Origin: Pseudoxanthomonas suwonensis
GTDB lineage: Bacteria; Pseudomonadota; Gammaproteobacteria; Xanthomonadales; Xanthomonadaceae
Assembly (NCBI GenBank): GCA_003240695.1
Contig: QFNC01000002.1
Span: 62,001 to 126,000, forward strand
Direction of reading: 5' to 3'
DNA length: 64,000 nt
A model generated the notes under the pieces. It saw only the letters and a list, made by a program, of their open reading frames with translations, did not search any database and was not told where the DNA came from. Shown here in pieces: positions 1-7,878 of the stretch. A program made the translations under genes and the position numbers. How positions within the stretch are numbered: position 1 is the stretch's first letter; the number at the start of each line of letters is the position of its first letter.

Positions 1-2
1 CC

Positions 3-1592
3 GTGCAGCTGCGCCCGGAGCATCCGCAGACCCTCTACGCACTGGCACTGGCGTATCTGGCCAACGGCCATCACGCCTTTGCCGAACAGTCGCTGCGCCG
101 CGTGGTCGAGCTGTTGCCCGCCGAGCTGCGCCTGCGTCAGGCACTGGCCGATCTGGTCCTGCAGCAGGGACGACCGGATGAAGCCGCCGACATCCTGGCG
201 GATGTTCCGGACGATGCCCTGACGCCCGATGGTCTGCGCCTGATCGGCGAACTGCGGCTGGCTGCAGGACAGACCGACGCTGCCCGCACGGCGCTGGAAC
301 AGGCCCTGCAGTTGCGCAACGACGATCCGCGCCTGATTGCAGCCTGGCTGGAAGCCCTGCGCCGCCAGGGTGACGTGGAAGCCGGGGTGGAGGCGGTGGA
401 ATCGCTGCTGCTGCGCCACCCCGACAATCCGTTGCTGTGGTCGGCACGGCTGCAGGTTGCGCCTGACGCGGATGCGGCGCTGCGGGTGGTCGAACGCTGG
501 CAGCAGGCCATGCCTGATGCCATCGAAGCGCTGGATGGCCGCTTCCAGGTGGCGCTGAACGCAAACGATACCGACACGGCACTCGATTTCGCCCGACAGC
601 TGATCCGGCGCCGGCCGCTGCATCTGCAGGCCCAGGCGCAGGTGCTGGATCATCTGTTCAAGACCGACCCCGCGGCAGCGGTCTCGCACGTGCAATCGTT
701 GCAGGCGCTGCCCGCCGATCCGGCCACGCAGGCGATCCTGCAGGGCTGGCTGGCGCACGCCTGCGACCGCGCCGACCGCCCCGAGCAGGCCGTGGCCGCA
801 TGGCTGTCGTTGCATCCATCCCCCGCCATGGGCGGCATCCCGCTGCCGCCAGCCAGCGGTGCAGCCGGCCCGTTTCCAGCCTTGGGGAAAATCGATGCCG
901 GGATGGCGGCGCAACGACCGATGTTTCTGCATGGCTCACCGGGATCGGCGGTGGAACGAATCGCGGCGATGCTGGATGCCAACAGCCCCATTTTCCGCGG
1001 CGACCGTCTGCATCCGCCCGGCGTGGAAGACGGCCTGCGCTCGCCCGAAGGAATCGGCCGGCTGGCTGACGAGCCGGAACGGTGCGACGCCTTGATGCGC
1101 GGCTGGCGCGACGGCCTGGCCAGGCGCGGCATCGCCGACGGCGCGGTGATCGACTGGCTGGCCTGGTGGGACAACGCCCTGCTGCACGCCCTGCGTCCGC
1201 ATCTGCCGCAGGGCATGGTGCTGCTAGTGCTGCGCGATCCACGGCAGATGCTGCTGGACTGGCTGAGCGCCGGCAGTGCCATGGGATTCCAGCTGGATGA
1301 CCCGCTGACCGCAGCCCATTGGCTGGCTGCGCAACTGCAGCAGCAGGCGGATCTGATCGAAGACGGTCTGTATCCGCACGTCCGGTTCGATCCCGACGTG
1401 GCCGACATCAACGACGTGCAGGCACAGTGTGCGGCGCTGGGACAGGCGATCGGTGCCGAGTTGCTTCCACCAGCGCCGTTCCGCACGGCGCGCCTGCCGG
1501 GCGGTCGCTGGCGCGCGTATGCCGACGCATTGGCGGACGCCTTCGCCGTGCTGCAACCGGTCGCGGTGCGGCTGGGCTATCCTGCCGACTGA
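3..1592 (+). CDS. TPR protein with sulfotransferase-like C-terminal domain (5' partial)
   Basis: The reading frame is open to the left edge, so the true start probably lies upstream; 529 residues are visible. The first ~250 residues are repeated helical pairs rich in Leu/Ala (for example LYALALAYLANGHHAFAEQS and LRLIGELRLAAGQTDAARTAL), typical of TPR units. From about residue 300 comes a different domain with a HGSPGSAVERIAAML loop that resembles the 5'-phosphosulfate-binding loop of sulfotransferases, then LLVLRDPRQMLLDWL, which resembles the sulfotransferase 3'-phosphate-binding segment. TPR-sulfotransferase fusions are common in Xanthomonadaceae. The substrate is unknown and the sulfotransferase half looks divergent, so activity is uncertain. 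It is followed 20 nt later by the PEBP gene on the same strand. Confidence 0.7.
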   Translation: MQLRPEHPQTLYALALAYLANGHHAFAEQSLRRVVELLPAELRLRQALADLVLQQGRPDEAADILADVPDDALTPDGLRLIGELRLAAGQTDAARTALEQALQLRNDDPRLIAAWLEALRRQGDVEAGVEAVESLLLRHPDNPLLWSARLQVAPDADAALRVVERWQQAMPDAIEALDGRFQVALNANDTDTALDFARQLIRRRPLHLQAQAQVLDHLFKTDPAAAVSHVQSLQALPADPATQAILQGWLAHACDRADRPEQAVAAWLSLHPSPAMGGIPLPPASGAAGPFPALGKIDAGMAAQRPMFLHGSPGSAVERIAAMLDANSPIFRGDRLHPPGVEDGLRSPEGIGRLADEPERCDALMRGWRDGLARRGIADGAVIDWLAWWDNALLHALRPHLPQGMVLLVLRDPRQMLLDWLSAGSAMGFQLDDPLTAAHWLAAQLQQQADLIEDGLYPHVRFDPDVADINDVQAQCAALGQAIGAELLPPAPFRTARLPGGRWRAYADALADAFAVLQPVAVRLGYPAD

Positions 1593-1612
1593 TTCGACGG
1601 GACGCACCCAGC

Positions 1613-2227
1613 ATGCAGATCCGCAGCGACAGTTTTGTCAACGGCCAACCGATTCCTGCCGAGTTCGCGCTTGGCGCGCCCGACGGTTTCGGCGGCAACC
1701 GCAATCCGCATCTGGCCTGGAGTGATGCACCCGACGGCACACGTTCCTTCGCACTGCTGTGCATCGACGCCGATGCCCCCACCGATGCCAGTCTTGCCGG
1801 ACCCGGCAAGGCGGACATCCCGGTCGATCACGTGCGCGGCGACTTCGTGCATTGGGTCCTCGTGGACATCCCCGCTGACACCCGCGGGATCGCTGCCGGC
1901 AGCGTCAGTGCCGGACCGGTGACGGGCGGCAAACCTGCCGATGCCGATCACGGCCCCGGGCGCGCCGGACTGAACGACTACACCGGCTGGTTTGCCGGCG
2001 ATGACGGCATGCGCGGCGATTACCACGGCTACGACGGCCCCTACCCCCCGCCGAACGATCTGCGCACGCACCGTTATTTCTTCCGGCTATTTGCACTGGA
2101 CGTGGCGACATTGCCGCTGCCGCAGCGCTTCACCGCCGCCGACGTGTTCACGGCCATGCACGGCCATATCCTGGACGAAACCGCCATCCACGGCACCTAT
2201 GCGCTGCATCCCGGCGTCCGCCGCTGA
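1613..2227 (+). CDS. YbhB/YbcL family Raf kinase inhibitor-like (PEBP) protein
   Basis: The protein has 204 residues. Family hallmarks of the phosphatidylethanolamine-binding fold are visible in order: CIDADAPTD (the anion-pocket DPDAP equivalent), FVHWVLVDIP, a glycine-rich NDYTGWF stretch, and GPYPPPNDLRTHRYFF near the C-terminus. Bacterial YbhB/YbcL proteins are small cytoplasmic or periplasmic proteins without a settled biochemical role. No signal peptide is seen. The frame stays open far upstream, but the ATG at 1613 was chosen because the family fold begins there (MQIRSDSFVNGQPIPAEFA) and everything earlier overlaps the preceding gene. Confidence 0.9.
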   Translation: MQIRSDSFVNGQPIPAEFALGAPDGFGGNRNPHLAWSDAPDGTRSFALLCIDADAPTDASLAGPGKADIPVDHVRGDFVHWVLVDIPADTRGIAAGSVSAGPVTGGKPADADHGPGRAGLNDYTGWFAGDDGMRGDYHGYDGPYPPPNDLRTHRYFFRLFALDVATLPLPQRFTAADVFTAMHGHILDETAIHGTYALHPGVRR

Positions 2228-2289
2228 TCGCCGTCCGTGCCCGTTGCGCGTTCCCTCTCACCGCTGCGATCCCAATTGAAGGAATTCCG

Positions 2290-2907
2290 ATGTCGCCATC
2301 CCGTCGACACAACTTCGCCGTGTATTTGGCCGCAGCCTGGAGCGGGTATTTCGTGATGGGCATCGAACTGCTGGGCGGACGGCTGCTGGCACCGTATTTC
2401 GGCAACTCGATCTTCGTGTGGGGCGCCCTGATTGCGGTGTTCATGGCCTGTCTCGCGTTCGGTTACCTGCTGGGTGGACAGGCCTCGCTGCGCAGTCCCA
2501 GCCTGCGGAAACTGGGTCTGCTGCTGCTCGGAGCGGCTTTGCTGGCCCTGCCGGTCGTGTTCGGCGGCGATACCGCACTGGATGCGCTGTCGCTGGGGAT
2601 CCGCGATCTGCGCTACGGTGCACTGGCTGGGGCCACATTGCTGTTCGGTGGCACGGCAGTGGTGTCGGGAATGGTGTCGCCGTACGCCGTGCGCCTGCTG
2701 GTGGACAATGTCGACGGCTCCGGGCGTTCGGCGGGACGGCTGTATTTCGCCTCCACCCTGGGTTCGGCCGCAGGCACCATCTTCACCTCGTTCTATCTGG
2801 TCCTGTGGTTCGAAGTGAACCACATCGTGCTGGGCATGCTGCTGGTGTCAGGTCTGATCGCGACGGCCCTGATCGCGATGGGGGGCCGCCGTCGTGAGAT
2901 GGTCTGA
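2290..2907 (+). CDS. Membrane half of a spermidine-synthase-like system
   Basis: This 205-residue protein is almost entirely hydrophobic, with about six predicted membrane segments (FAVYLAAAWSGYFVMGIELLG, IFVWGALIAVFMACLAFGYLL and so on). The GIELLGGRLLAPYFG stretch is the signature of the N-terminal membrane domain of fused MFS/spermidine-synthase proteins. Here that domain is its own gene, and the catalytic domain starts inside its 3' end (14-nt overlap), so the two are probably translationally coupled and may form one complex. An AAGGA ribosome site (2279-2283) precedes the ATG. No transport substrate can be assigned. Confidence 0.8.
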   Translation: MSPSRRHNFAVYLAAAWSGYFVMGIELLGGRLLAPYFGNSIFVWGALIAVFMACLAFGYLLGGQASLRSPSLRKLGLLLLGAALLALPVVFGGDTALDALSLGIRDLRYGALAGATLLFGGTAVVSGMVSPYAVRLLVDNVDGSGRSAGRLYFASTLGSAAGTIFTSFYLVLWFEVNHIVLGMLLVSGLIATALIAMGGRRREMV

Positions 2908-3796
2908 CCTCGCCCTGGCTGCGCTTCTGGGCATGCCGCTTGCAACCGTGCCGGCCGACGCTGCCGGTCCGGACAAGGTCCGTCTGTTACATCGGCAGCT
3001 GTCGGTCTACCGCAATATCCAGGTGATGGACCGCGGCAGCGAGCGCTGCATGATCTTCGGCAGACGCAACAGCCGCCAGACCTGCATCGACCTGCAGCGA
3101 CCCGGCGTGCTGATCCAGCCATATTCGCACGCGATGCTGGCCGGATTGCTGGTCACGCCCAAGCCGCCGCGCGCATTGGTGATCGGTCTGGGCGGCGGCG
3201 TGATTCCGATGGCGTTGCGCCAGCTGGATCCCGCCATGCAGATCGATGCGGTGGAACTGGATCCGGCCGTGATCAGCGTCGCGGAGCGCCATTTCGGTTA
3301 TCGGCAGGATGCATCGTCCAAGGCGCATGCCGACGATGGCCGCATGTTCGTGCGGCGGCAGCTGCGCGCCGGCCGTCGCTACGACATGGTGCTGGTGGAT
3401 GCCTACGACGAGAACTACATTCCCGAACATCTGCTGACCCGCGAATTCCTGCTGCAACTGCGCGAACTGCTCGATCCGGGCGGCGTGGTGGTGGCCAACA
3501 CCTTTGCCGATCGCCCGTTGCAACGGTTCGAAGATGCCACCTACCAGTCGGTGTTCGGTGCGACCTGGAGCCTGTATTCCAGCAGCCGCGGCAATCGCAT
3601 CATTCTTGCAGCACGCGACGGCACGCCCTCATCCGGCAGCCTGCAAGCGAATGCACGGCTGCTCGACGGACGCCTGGAACGTTTCGGAACCTCTGCCGAC
3701 GCATTGCTGCATGCGCTGCAGCAGGATCCACGGGTGATCGCCGTGAAACCGCTGACCGACCAGTATTCGCCGGCCAATCTGCTGCTGCAGTACTGA
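2894..3796 (+). CDS. Spermidine synthase-like methyltransferase-fold protein
   Basis: The protein has 300 residues. Its GTG start at 2894 lies inside the preceding gene. A hydrophobic N-terminus ending near PADAAG looks like a signal peptide or anchor. The Rossmann core shows ALVIGLGGGVIPMAL (nucleotide-binding loop), DAVELDPAVISVAE (acidic end of the second strand) and DMVLVDAYDENYIPEHL, which matches the aminopropyltransferase gatekeeper and active-site region. True spermidine synthases are cytosolic, so an exported or membrane-tethered version together with the upstream membrane protein suggests a different substrate. The polyamine role is family knowledge, not shown here. It converges on the HslJ-like gene. 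Confidence 0.8.
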   Translation: MRWSDLALAALLGMPLATVPADAAGPDKVRLLHRQLSVYRNIQVMDRGSERCMIFGRRNSRQTCIDLQRPGVLIQPYSHAMLAGLLVTPKPPRALVIGLGGGVIPMALRQLDPAMQIDAVELDPAVISVAERHFGYRQDASSKAHADDGRMFVRRQLRAGRRYDMVLVDAYDENYIPEHLLTREFLLQLRELLDPGGVVVANTFADRPLQRFEDATYQSVFGATWSLYSSSRGNRIILAARDGTPSSGSLQANARLLDGRLERFGTSADALLHALQQDPRVIAVKPLTDQYSPANLLLQY

Positions 3797-3809
3797 CCAC
3801 CGTCGGGAA

Positions 3810-4262
3810 TCAAGGCCCGCGCCGGAACTGCAACGTCCAGCCATTGGCGGCCGTCAGGCGCAAGCTGCCTGCATCCGGCATTTCCACCCGCACCCGGTCT
3901 TTCAATGCCTCACCCATCGCCCCGTCGGCGTCCATCAGGCGCTTGTCGGCGCAGGCCATCAGCGTGGACATCAGATCGCCGATCACCAGCTCATTGCCCT
4001 GCAGGCGGTACTGGCCGCCGATGTGGTTGCAGCCATTGGCAACGCCTAGGCGGCCATGCTGCAGGGTCAAGGCGAACGGCTTGCCGGGCTTGTCCAGCAA
4101 TGCGGCAACCGGCTGGCCATCCGCGGTCGTGGCCTGCATCAGCACCCATGGCTGCGCCGACAACGCCGCTTCGGAAGGCGTCGCGGCAGTTCCGGCAGCC
4201 GGCGGTGTTCCACATGCCACCGCGGTCAATGCAAGCAGGCACGGCAGGAAATGAAGGCGCAT
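3810..4262 (-). CDS. META/HslJ domain lipoprotein
   Basis: The ATG at 4262 gives 150 residues and begins an ideal lipoprotein signal peptide (MRLHFLPCLLALTAVACG, lipobox VAC). A GGAG motif precedes it, so an upstream in-frame ATG at 4295 was not used. The mature part contains a META domain: a WVLMQ start, the hallmark NGCNHIGGQYRLQGNELVIG segment, and STLMACAD. In Escherichia coli HslJ this domain is linked to heat shock and novobiocin resistance; its chemistry is unknown. It lies 55 nt downstream of uppP on the same strand and could share its transcript. Confidence 0.85.
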   Translation of the reverse strand: MRLHFLPCLLALTAVACGTPPAAGTAATPSEAALSAQPWVLMQATTADGQPVAALLDKPGKPFALTLQHGRLGVANGCNHIGGQYRLQGNELVIGDLMSTLMACADKRLMDADGAMGEALKDRVRVEMPDAGSLRLTAANGWTLQFRRGP

Positions 4263-4317
4263 CACGATAGCTCCCGGGGGACAGGCAGGCTTCAACGCAT
4301 GGAGGCACGCAACGGGG

Positions 4318-5124
4318 TTAGCCAGCCGTCGGCAACCATGTCAGGAGCGCCGCGCCCAGCAGCAACCGGTACACGGCGAACGCGGTGAAGCGGTGGGTCT
4401 GGATGTAACGCAGCAGCCAGGTCACGGCGATGAAGGCCGTCACCGCCGATGCCGCGAATGCCACGCCCAGGGCCGCCCAGTTTTCATTCGCAAGCCCGCC
4501 CTGCGCATACAGATCCAGCACCTCGTAGGCGGTCGCCGCGAACATGGTGGGGATGCCGAGCAGGAACGCGAATTCGGTTGCCGCCGCGCGCGAGGTGGTG
4601 CCGGCCAGCAGGGCCACGAAGATGGTCGCCGCGCTGCGCGAGGTGCCCGGAAACACACCCGCCACCACCTGTGCCAATCCGACCACCGCCGCCGTGGACC
4701 AGGCGATGTGGCTGCGTTCGCCCTCGCGAGCGGCCCGGCGTGCTGCCAGCTGCTCGGCCAGCAGCATCCAGATCGCACCGATGATCAGCGCCCAGGCGAT
4801 CGGCTGCACGGTGTCCGGCAGTTCCCAGCCCAGTCGCTTCACCATCACCCCGGCCACGGCAGTCACCGCGAATGCCAGCAGCAGCTTCAGCAGGTAGTCG
4901 CGGTTCTCGGCCTGCACAAATCCGTTCAGTAGCTGCAGCAGCCGCTTGCGGTAGATCAGCACCACCGCCAGGATCGCGCCAGCCTGGATGGCGATGTTGA
5001 ACAGGTCGCTGCGTTGCCCCAACCAGTGCTGCGCGATCAGCAGATGCCCGGTGCTGGAGATCGGCAGGAATTCGGTGATGCCTTCGATGATGCCCAGCAA
5101 CAGGGCGGCCAGCAGATCGGACAT
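4318..5124 (-). CDS. uppP: Undecaprenyl-diphosphatase UppP (BacA)
   Basis: This 268-residue integral membrane phosphatase recycles undecaprenyl pyrophosphate to the monophosphate lipid carrier used for peptidoglycan and surface-polysaccharide export. The N-terminal EGITEFLPISSTGHL motif and the second conserved block PGTSRSAATIF are both present, with about eight hydrophobic segments. The start was placed at 5124, where the protein reads MSDLLAALLLGIIEG, matching the family N-terminus; the longer open frame upstream is not hydrophobic. It is divergent from glnA across a 238-nt spacer. Confidence 0.96.
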   Translation of the reverse strand: MSDLLAALLLGIIEGITEFLPISSTGHLLIAQHWLGQRSDLFNIAIQAGAILAVVLIYRKRLLQLLNGFVQAENRDYLLKLLLAFAVTAVAGVMVKRLGWELPDTVQPIAWALIIGAIWMLLAEQLAARRAAREGERSHIAWSTAAVVGLAQVVAGVFPGTSRSAATIFVALLAGTTSRAAATEFAFLLGIPTMFAATAYEVLDLYAQGGLANENWAALGVAFAASAVTAFIAVTWLLRYIQTHRFTAFAVYRLLLGAALLTWLPTAG

Positions 5125-5311
5125 GGCGCAAGAGGATGACCAGATGGCGCGGCAGTGTAGCGCCGACCGCCACGGCGCCACAGCTCCGTCATTGCGGACG
5201 TTTCCCCTCAATCGTGAAAATGTCATCCACGATTCATCTTTTTCGTGCAACGTGCATGCGGAGATTTGAACATTATTCAGTTAAATCAATTGATTACCTC
5301 ATTTCCTGGAT

Positions 5312-5327
5312 TGGCATCGTCCTTGCT
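5312..5327 (+). promoter_or_regulatory. Sigma-54 (-24/-12) promoter for glnA
   Basis: The sequence TGGCATCGTCCTTGCT matches the sigma-54 consensus TGGCACG-N4-TTGCW at every key base: GG at 5313-5314 and GC at 5325-5326, with exact spacing. Transcription should start about 12 nt after the GC, near 5338, giving a leader of about 25 nt with GCGGAG before the ATG at 5363. The DNA just upstream (5265-5300) is AT-rich, as expected where an activator such as NtrC or a looped enhancer complex would act. No clear NtrC site was identified. Confidence 0.8.
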
Positions 5328-5362
5328 GGAATGGAAGTCACCCACCTTTCCGCGGAGCCGCC

Positions 5363-6772
5363 ATGTCCATCGACCACACCGAGAAACTGATCAAGGACCA
5401 CCGCATCGAGTACGTCGATCTGCGCTTCACCGACATGCGCGGCGTGCAGCACCACGTCACCTTTCCCAGGTCCATCGTCGATGACAGCCTGTTCGAGGAC
5501 GGCCGCATGTTCGACGGCAGCTCCATCGCCGGCTGGAAGGGCATCCACGACTCCGACATGGTGCTGCTGCCGGATGCCGAATCGGCCTACGTGGATCCGT
5601 TCACCGCCGATCCCACCTTGGTGCTGACCTGCGACATCCTGGACCCGGCCACCATGCAGGCCTATGAGCGCGATCCGCGCGGAGTGGCCAAACGCGCCGA
5701 AGCGCATCTGAAGGCGAGCGGCATCGCCGACCAGGCCTTCTTCGGGCCGGAACCGGAGTTCTTCATCTTCGATTCGGTGCGCTACGCCAACGACATGGGC
5801 CACACCTTCTTCCACATCGATTCGGAAGAGGCGCACTGGAACTCCGCGCGCGAGTACCCCGGCGGCAACAGCGGCTACCGACCGGGTGTGAAAGGCGGCT
5901 ATTTCCCGGTGCAGCCGCTGGATTCGCTGCACGATCTGCGCGCCGAGATGTGCCGCACGCTGGAGCAGGTGGGCATTCCGGTGGAAGTGCACCACCACGA
6001 AGTGGCCAACGCCGGCCAGTGCGAGATCGGCACTCGCTTCAACTCGCTGGTGCGCAAGGCCGACGAACTACTGATGCTGAAGTACATCGTGAAGAACGTG
6101 GCCTTCCGCAACGGCAAGACCGCCACCTTCATGCCCAAGCCGCTGGTGGGCGACAACGGCAGCGGCATGCACGTGCACCAGAGCCTGGCCAAGGGCGGAC
6201 AGAACCTGTTTTCCGGCGATGGCTATGCCGGCCTGAGCCAGCTGGCGCTGTGGTACATCGGCGGCGTGTTCAAGCATGCGCGGGCCATCAACGCCTTCGC
6301 CAACTCCAGCACCAACAGCTACAAGCGGCTGGTACCGGGCTTCGAGGCGCCGGTGATGCTGGCCTACTCGGCCCGCAACCGCTCTGCCAGCTGCCGAATC
6401 CCGTATGTCACCAATCCCAAGGCACGCCGCATCGAGATGCGCTTCCCCGATCCGGTGCAGTCGGGCTACCTGACCTTCGCCGCACTGCTGATGGCCGGGT
6501 TGGACGGCATCCGCAACCAGATCGATCCGGGCGGTCCGTCCGACAAGGACCTGTACGACCTGCCCCCCGAAGAAGAAAAAGGCATCCCCACCGTGTGCCA
6601 TTCGCTGGACCAGGCGCTGCAGGCACTGGATGCCGACCGCGACTTCCTGAAGGCCGGCGACGTGTTCAGCGACGACTTCATCGACAGCTACATCGCCATG
6701 AAAATGCAGGAAGTGACCCGCTTCCGCGCAGCCACCCACCCGCTCGAATACCAGATGTACTACACCATCTGA
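5363..6772 (+). CDS. glnA: Type I glutamine synthetase
   Basis: The enzyme condenses ammonia and glutamate to glutamine using ATP. The 469-residue length is typical of GSI. Visible landmarks are FDGSSIAGW near residue 50, the metal-binding GPEPEFFIFD, the NGSGMHVHQS active-site block, and NSYKRLVPGFEAP. The sequence DLYDLPPEEEKG places the adenylylation tyrosine at residue 398, so it should be of the beta subtype controlled by GlnE. Expression is probably sigma-54 dependent (5312-5327). Unlike many relatives it is not followed by glnB or ntrBC; the next DNA is a decayed acetyltransferase. Confidence 0.97.
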   Translation: MSIDHTEKLIKDHRIEYVDLRFTDMRGVQHHVTFPRSIVDDSLFEDGRMFDGSSIAGWKGIHDSDMVLLPDAESAYVDPFTADPTLVLTCDILDPATMQAYERDPRGVAKRAEAHLKASGIADQAFFGPEPEFFIFDSVRYANDMGHTFFHIDSEEAHWNSAREYPGGNSGYRPGVKGGYFPVQPLDSLHDLRAEMCRTLEQVGIPVEVHHHEVANAGQCEIGTRFNSLVRKADELLMLKYIVKNVAFRNGKTATFMPKPLVGDNGSGMHVHQSLAKGGQNLFSGDGYAGLSQLALWYIGGVFKHARAINAFANSSTNSYKRLVPGFEAPVMLAYSARNRSASCRIPYVTNPKARRIEMRFPDPVQSGYLTFAALLMAGLDGIRNQIDPGGPSDKDLYDLPPEEEKGIPTVCHSLDQALQALDADRDFLKAGDVFSDDFIDSYIAMKMQEVTRFRAATHPLEYQMYYTI

Positions 6773-6792
6773 GTCATTTCGAGGGCGTGCCG

Positions 6793-6962
6793 GTGGTCAT
6801 TCGCGATGCCGTGCCGATGATGCTCCGGCCATCGCGGCGATCTACAGCGGGCATGTGCGCGGCAGCATCGCCGCTTTCGCGCCGGATCGACATGGGCTAC
6901 CGGCAGAAGCGGCTGGACAGGTGACGTGTTCCGGTTGCGGGGCAAGCGTCGCTGCCGTGTAA
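6793..6962 (+). pseudogene. Remnant of a phosphinothricin-type GNAT N-acetyltransferase
   Basis: From 6793 one frame reads VVIRDAVP, and from 6816 a different frame continues DDAPAIAAIYSGHVRGSIAAF. Joined, they reproduce the N-terminus of PAT/MddA-like GNAT enzymes (IRDATPxDAPAIAAIYxHHV...ASF). A single-base loss around 6816 (a GG reduced to G after CC) explains the shift. The second frame stops at 6960-6962, just before the amidase gene, so the acetyl-CoA-binding half is absent. This is read directly from the bases; the family assignment rests on about 35 residues. Confidence 0.55.
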
Positions 6963-6970
6963 TACGCGAG

Positions 6971-7729
6971 ATGAGCCGATGCCGACTGCTGCTGCCTTGC
7001 GTACTCGCCGTGTTGGTCGCCTGCAGCCATACCCCGCCCGAGCCCGTGCCCGATCCCTACCGCAGCCCGTTGGCCAGCTGGGTCCCATCGGACAACTTCG
7101 AGTCGCGACGGCCGGTGTTGATCGTGCTGCATGCCACCGAACAGGAGTCGGTGCGGCATAGCCTGGACACGCTGCGCGACCGCAACAGCAGCGGTCGGGT
7201 CAGCGCCCACTACCTGATCGGCGACGACGGCCACATCTTCCAGCTGGTGGCCGATGACCAGCGCGCCTGGCATGCCGGGGCCGGCAGCTGGGGCGGCATC
7301 GGCGATCTCAACAACGTGTCGATCGGCATCGAACTGGACAACGACGGCCGCGAGCCATTCACCGATGCGCAACTGCAGTCCCTGATCAAACTACTGGACG
7401 ATCTGACCCGGCGCCTGGGCATTCCGCGCACCCACATCATCGCTCACGCCGACATGGCACCGACGCGCAAGCGCGATCCGGGTGCGCATTTCCCCTGGAA
7501 GCAGCTGTTCGATGCCGGCTTCGGCATCTGGCCGGATGCCGACGCAGCGCCGCCACCGGCGGGTTTCGACCCGTGGCGGGCATTGAGGCAACTGGGTTAC
7601 GCCACTGGCAACCAGCCGGCCACGGTACGGGCGTTCCACCGCCGCTTCCGCGGCATCGACGATGGCGACGACCCAAATGCGCAGCTGGATGCGGAAGACC
7701 GGCGCATCCTGCATGGGTTGACGCGCTGA
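6971..7729 (+). CDS. AmiD-like N-acetylmuramoyl-L-alanine amidase lipoprotein
   Basis: This 252-residue lipoprotein (MSRCRLLLPCVLAVLVAC, lipobox LVAC) carries an Amidase_2 domain that cleaves the bond between MurNAc and the stem peptide. Zinc ligands fit H54 (VLHATE), H159 (IIAHADMAPTRKRDPG) and D169. The HYLIGDDGHIFQLV and AWHAG blocks are also typical. A C-terminal helical region (PWRALRQLGYAT...) matches the small peptidoglycan-binding module of AmiD. The ATG at 6971 was preferred over 6926 because it directly precedes the signal peptide. It is likely outer-membrane anchored and involved in murein recycling. Confidence 0.9.
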   Translation: MSRCRLLLPCVLAVLVACSHTPPEPVPDPYRSPLASWVPSDNFESRRPVLIVLHATEQESVRHSLDTLRDRNSSGRVSAHYLIGDDGHIFQLVADDQRAWHAGAGSWGGIGDLNNVSIGIELDNDGREPFTDAQLQSLIKLLDDLTRRLGIPRTHIIAHADMAPTRKRDPGAHFPWKQLFDAGFGIWPDADAAPPPAGFDPWRALRQLGYATGNQPATVRAFHRRFRGIDDGDDPNAQLDAEDRRILHGLTR

Positions 7730-7767
7730 CAGACCCGCGGCTCCGGTATCGGCAGGACCCGCATGGC

Positions 7768-7814
7768 CTAGGGTCAGCCCTAGCCGGACACGCCATATCT
7801 AGGGGATGCCCTAG
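7768..7814. promoter_or_regulatory. Tandem palindromic operators upstream of the calpain-like gene
   Basis: Two 16-bp palindromes with the same arms occur in tandem: CTAGGG-TCAG-CCCTAG (7768-7783) and CTAGGG-GATG-CCCTAG (7799-7814). Their starts are 31 bp apart, about three helical turns, so they face the same side of the helix. A TATAGT -10 candidate lies at 7839-7844; with a start near 7851, the site centres fall near -44 and -75, typical activator positions. The half-site style resembles LuxR/NarL-family response-regulator sites, but the regulator is unknown. Confidence 0.7.
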
Positions 7815-7878
7815 CTGGGGAGATCGTCGGCAGCGCCATATAGTCGATCCAAGTCCCCATGCCAGCAGAGATATCTTC

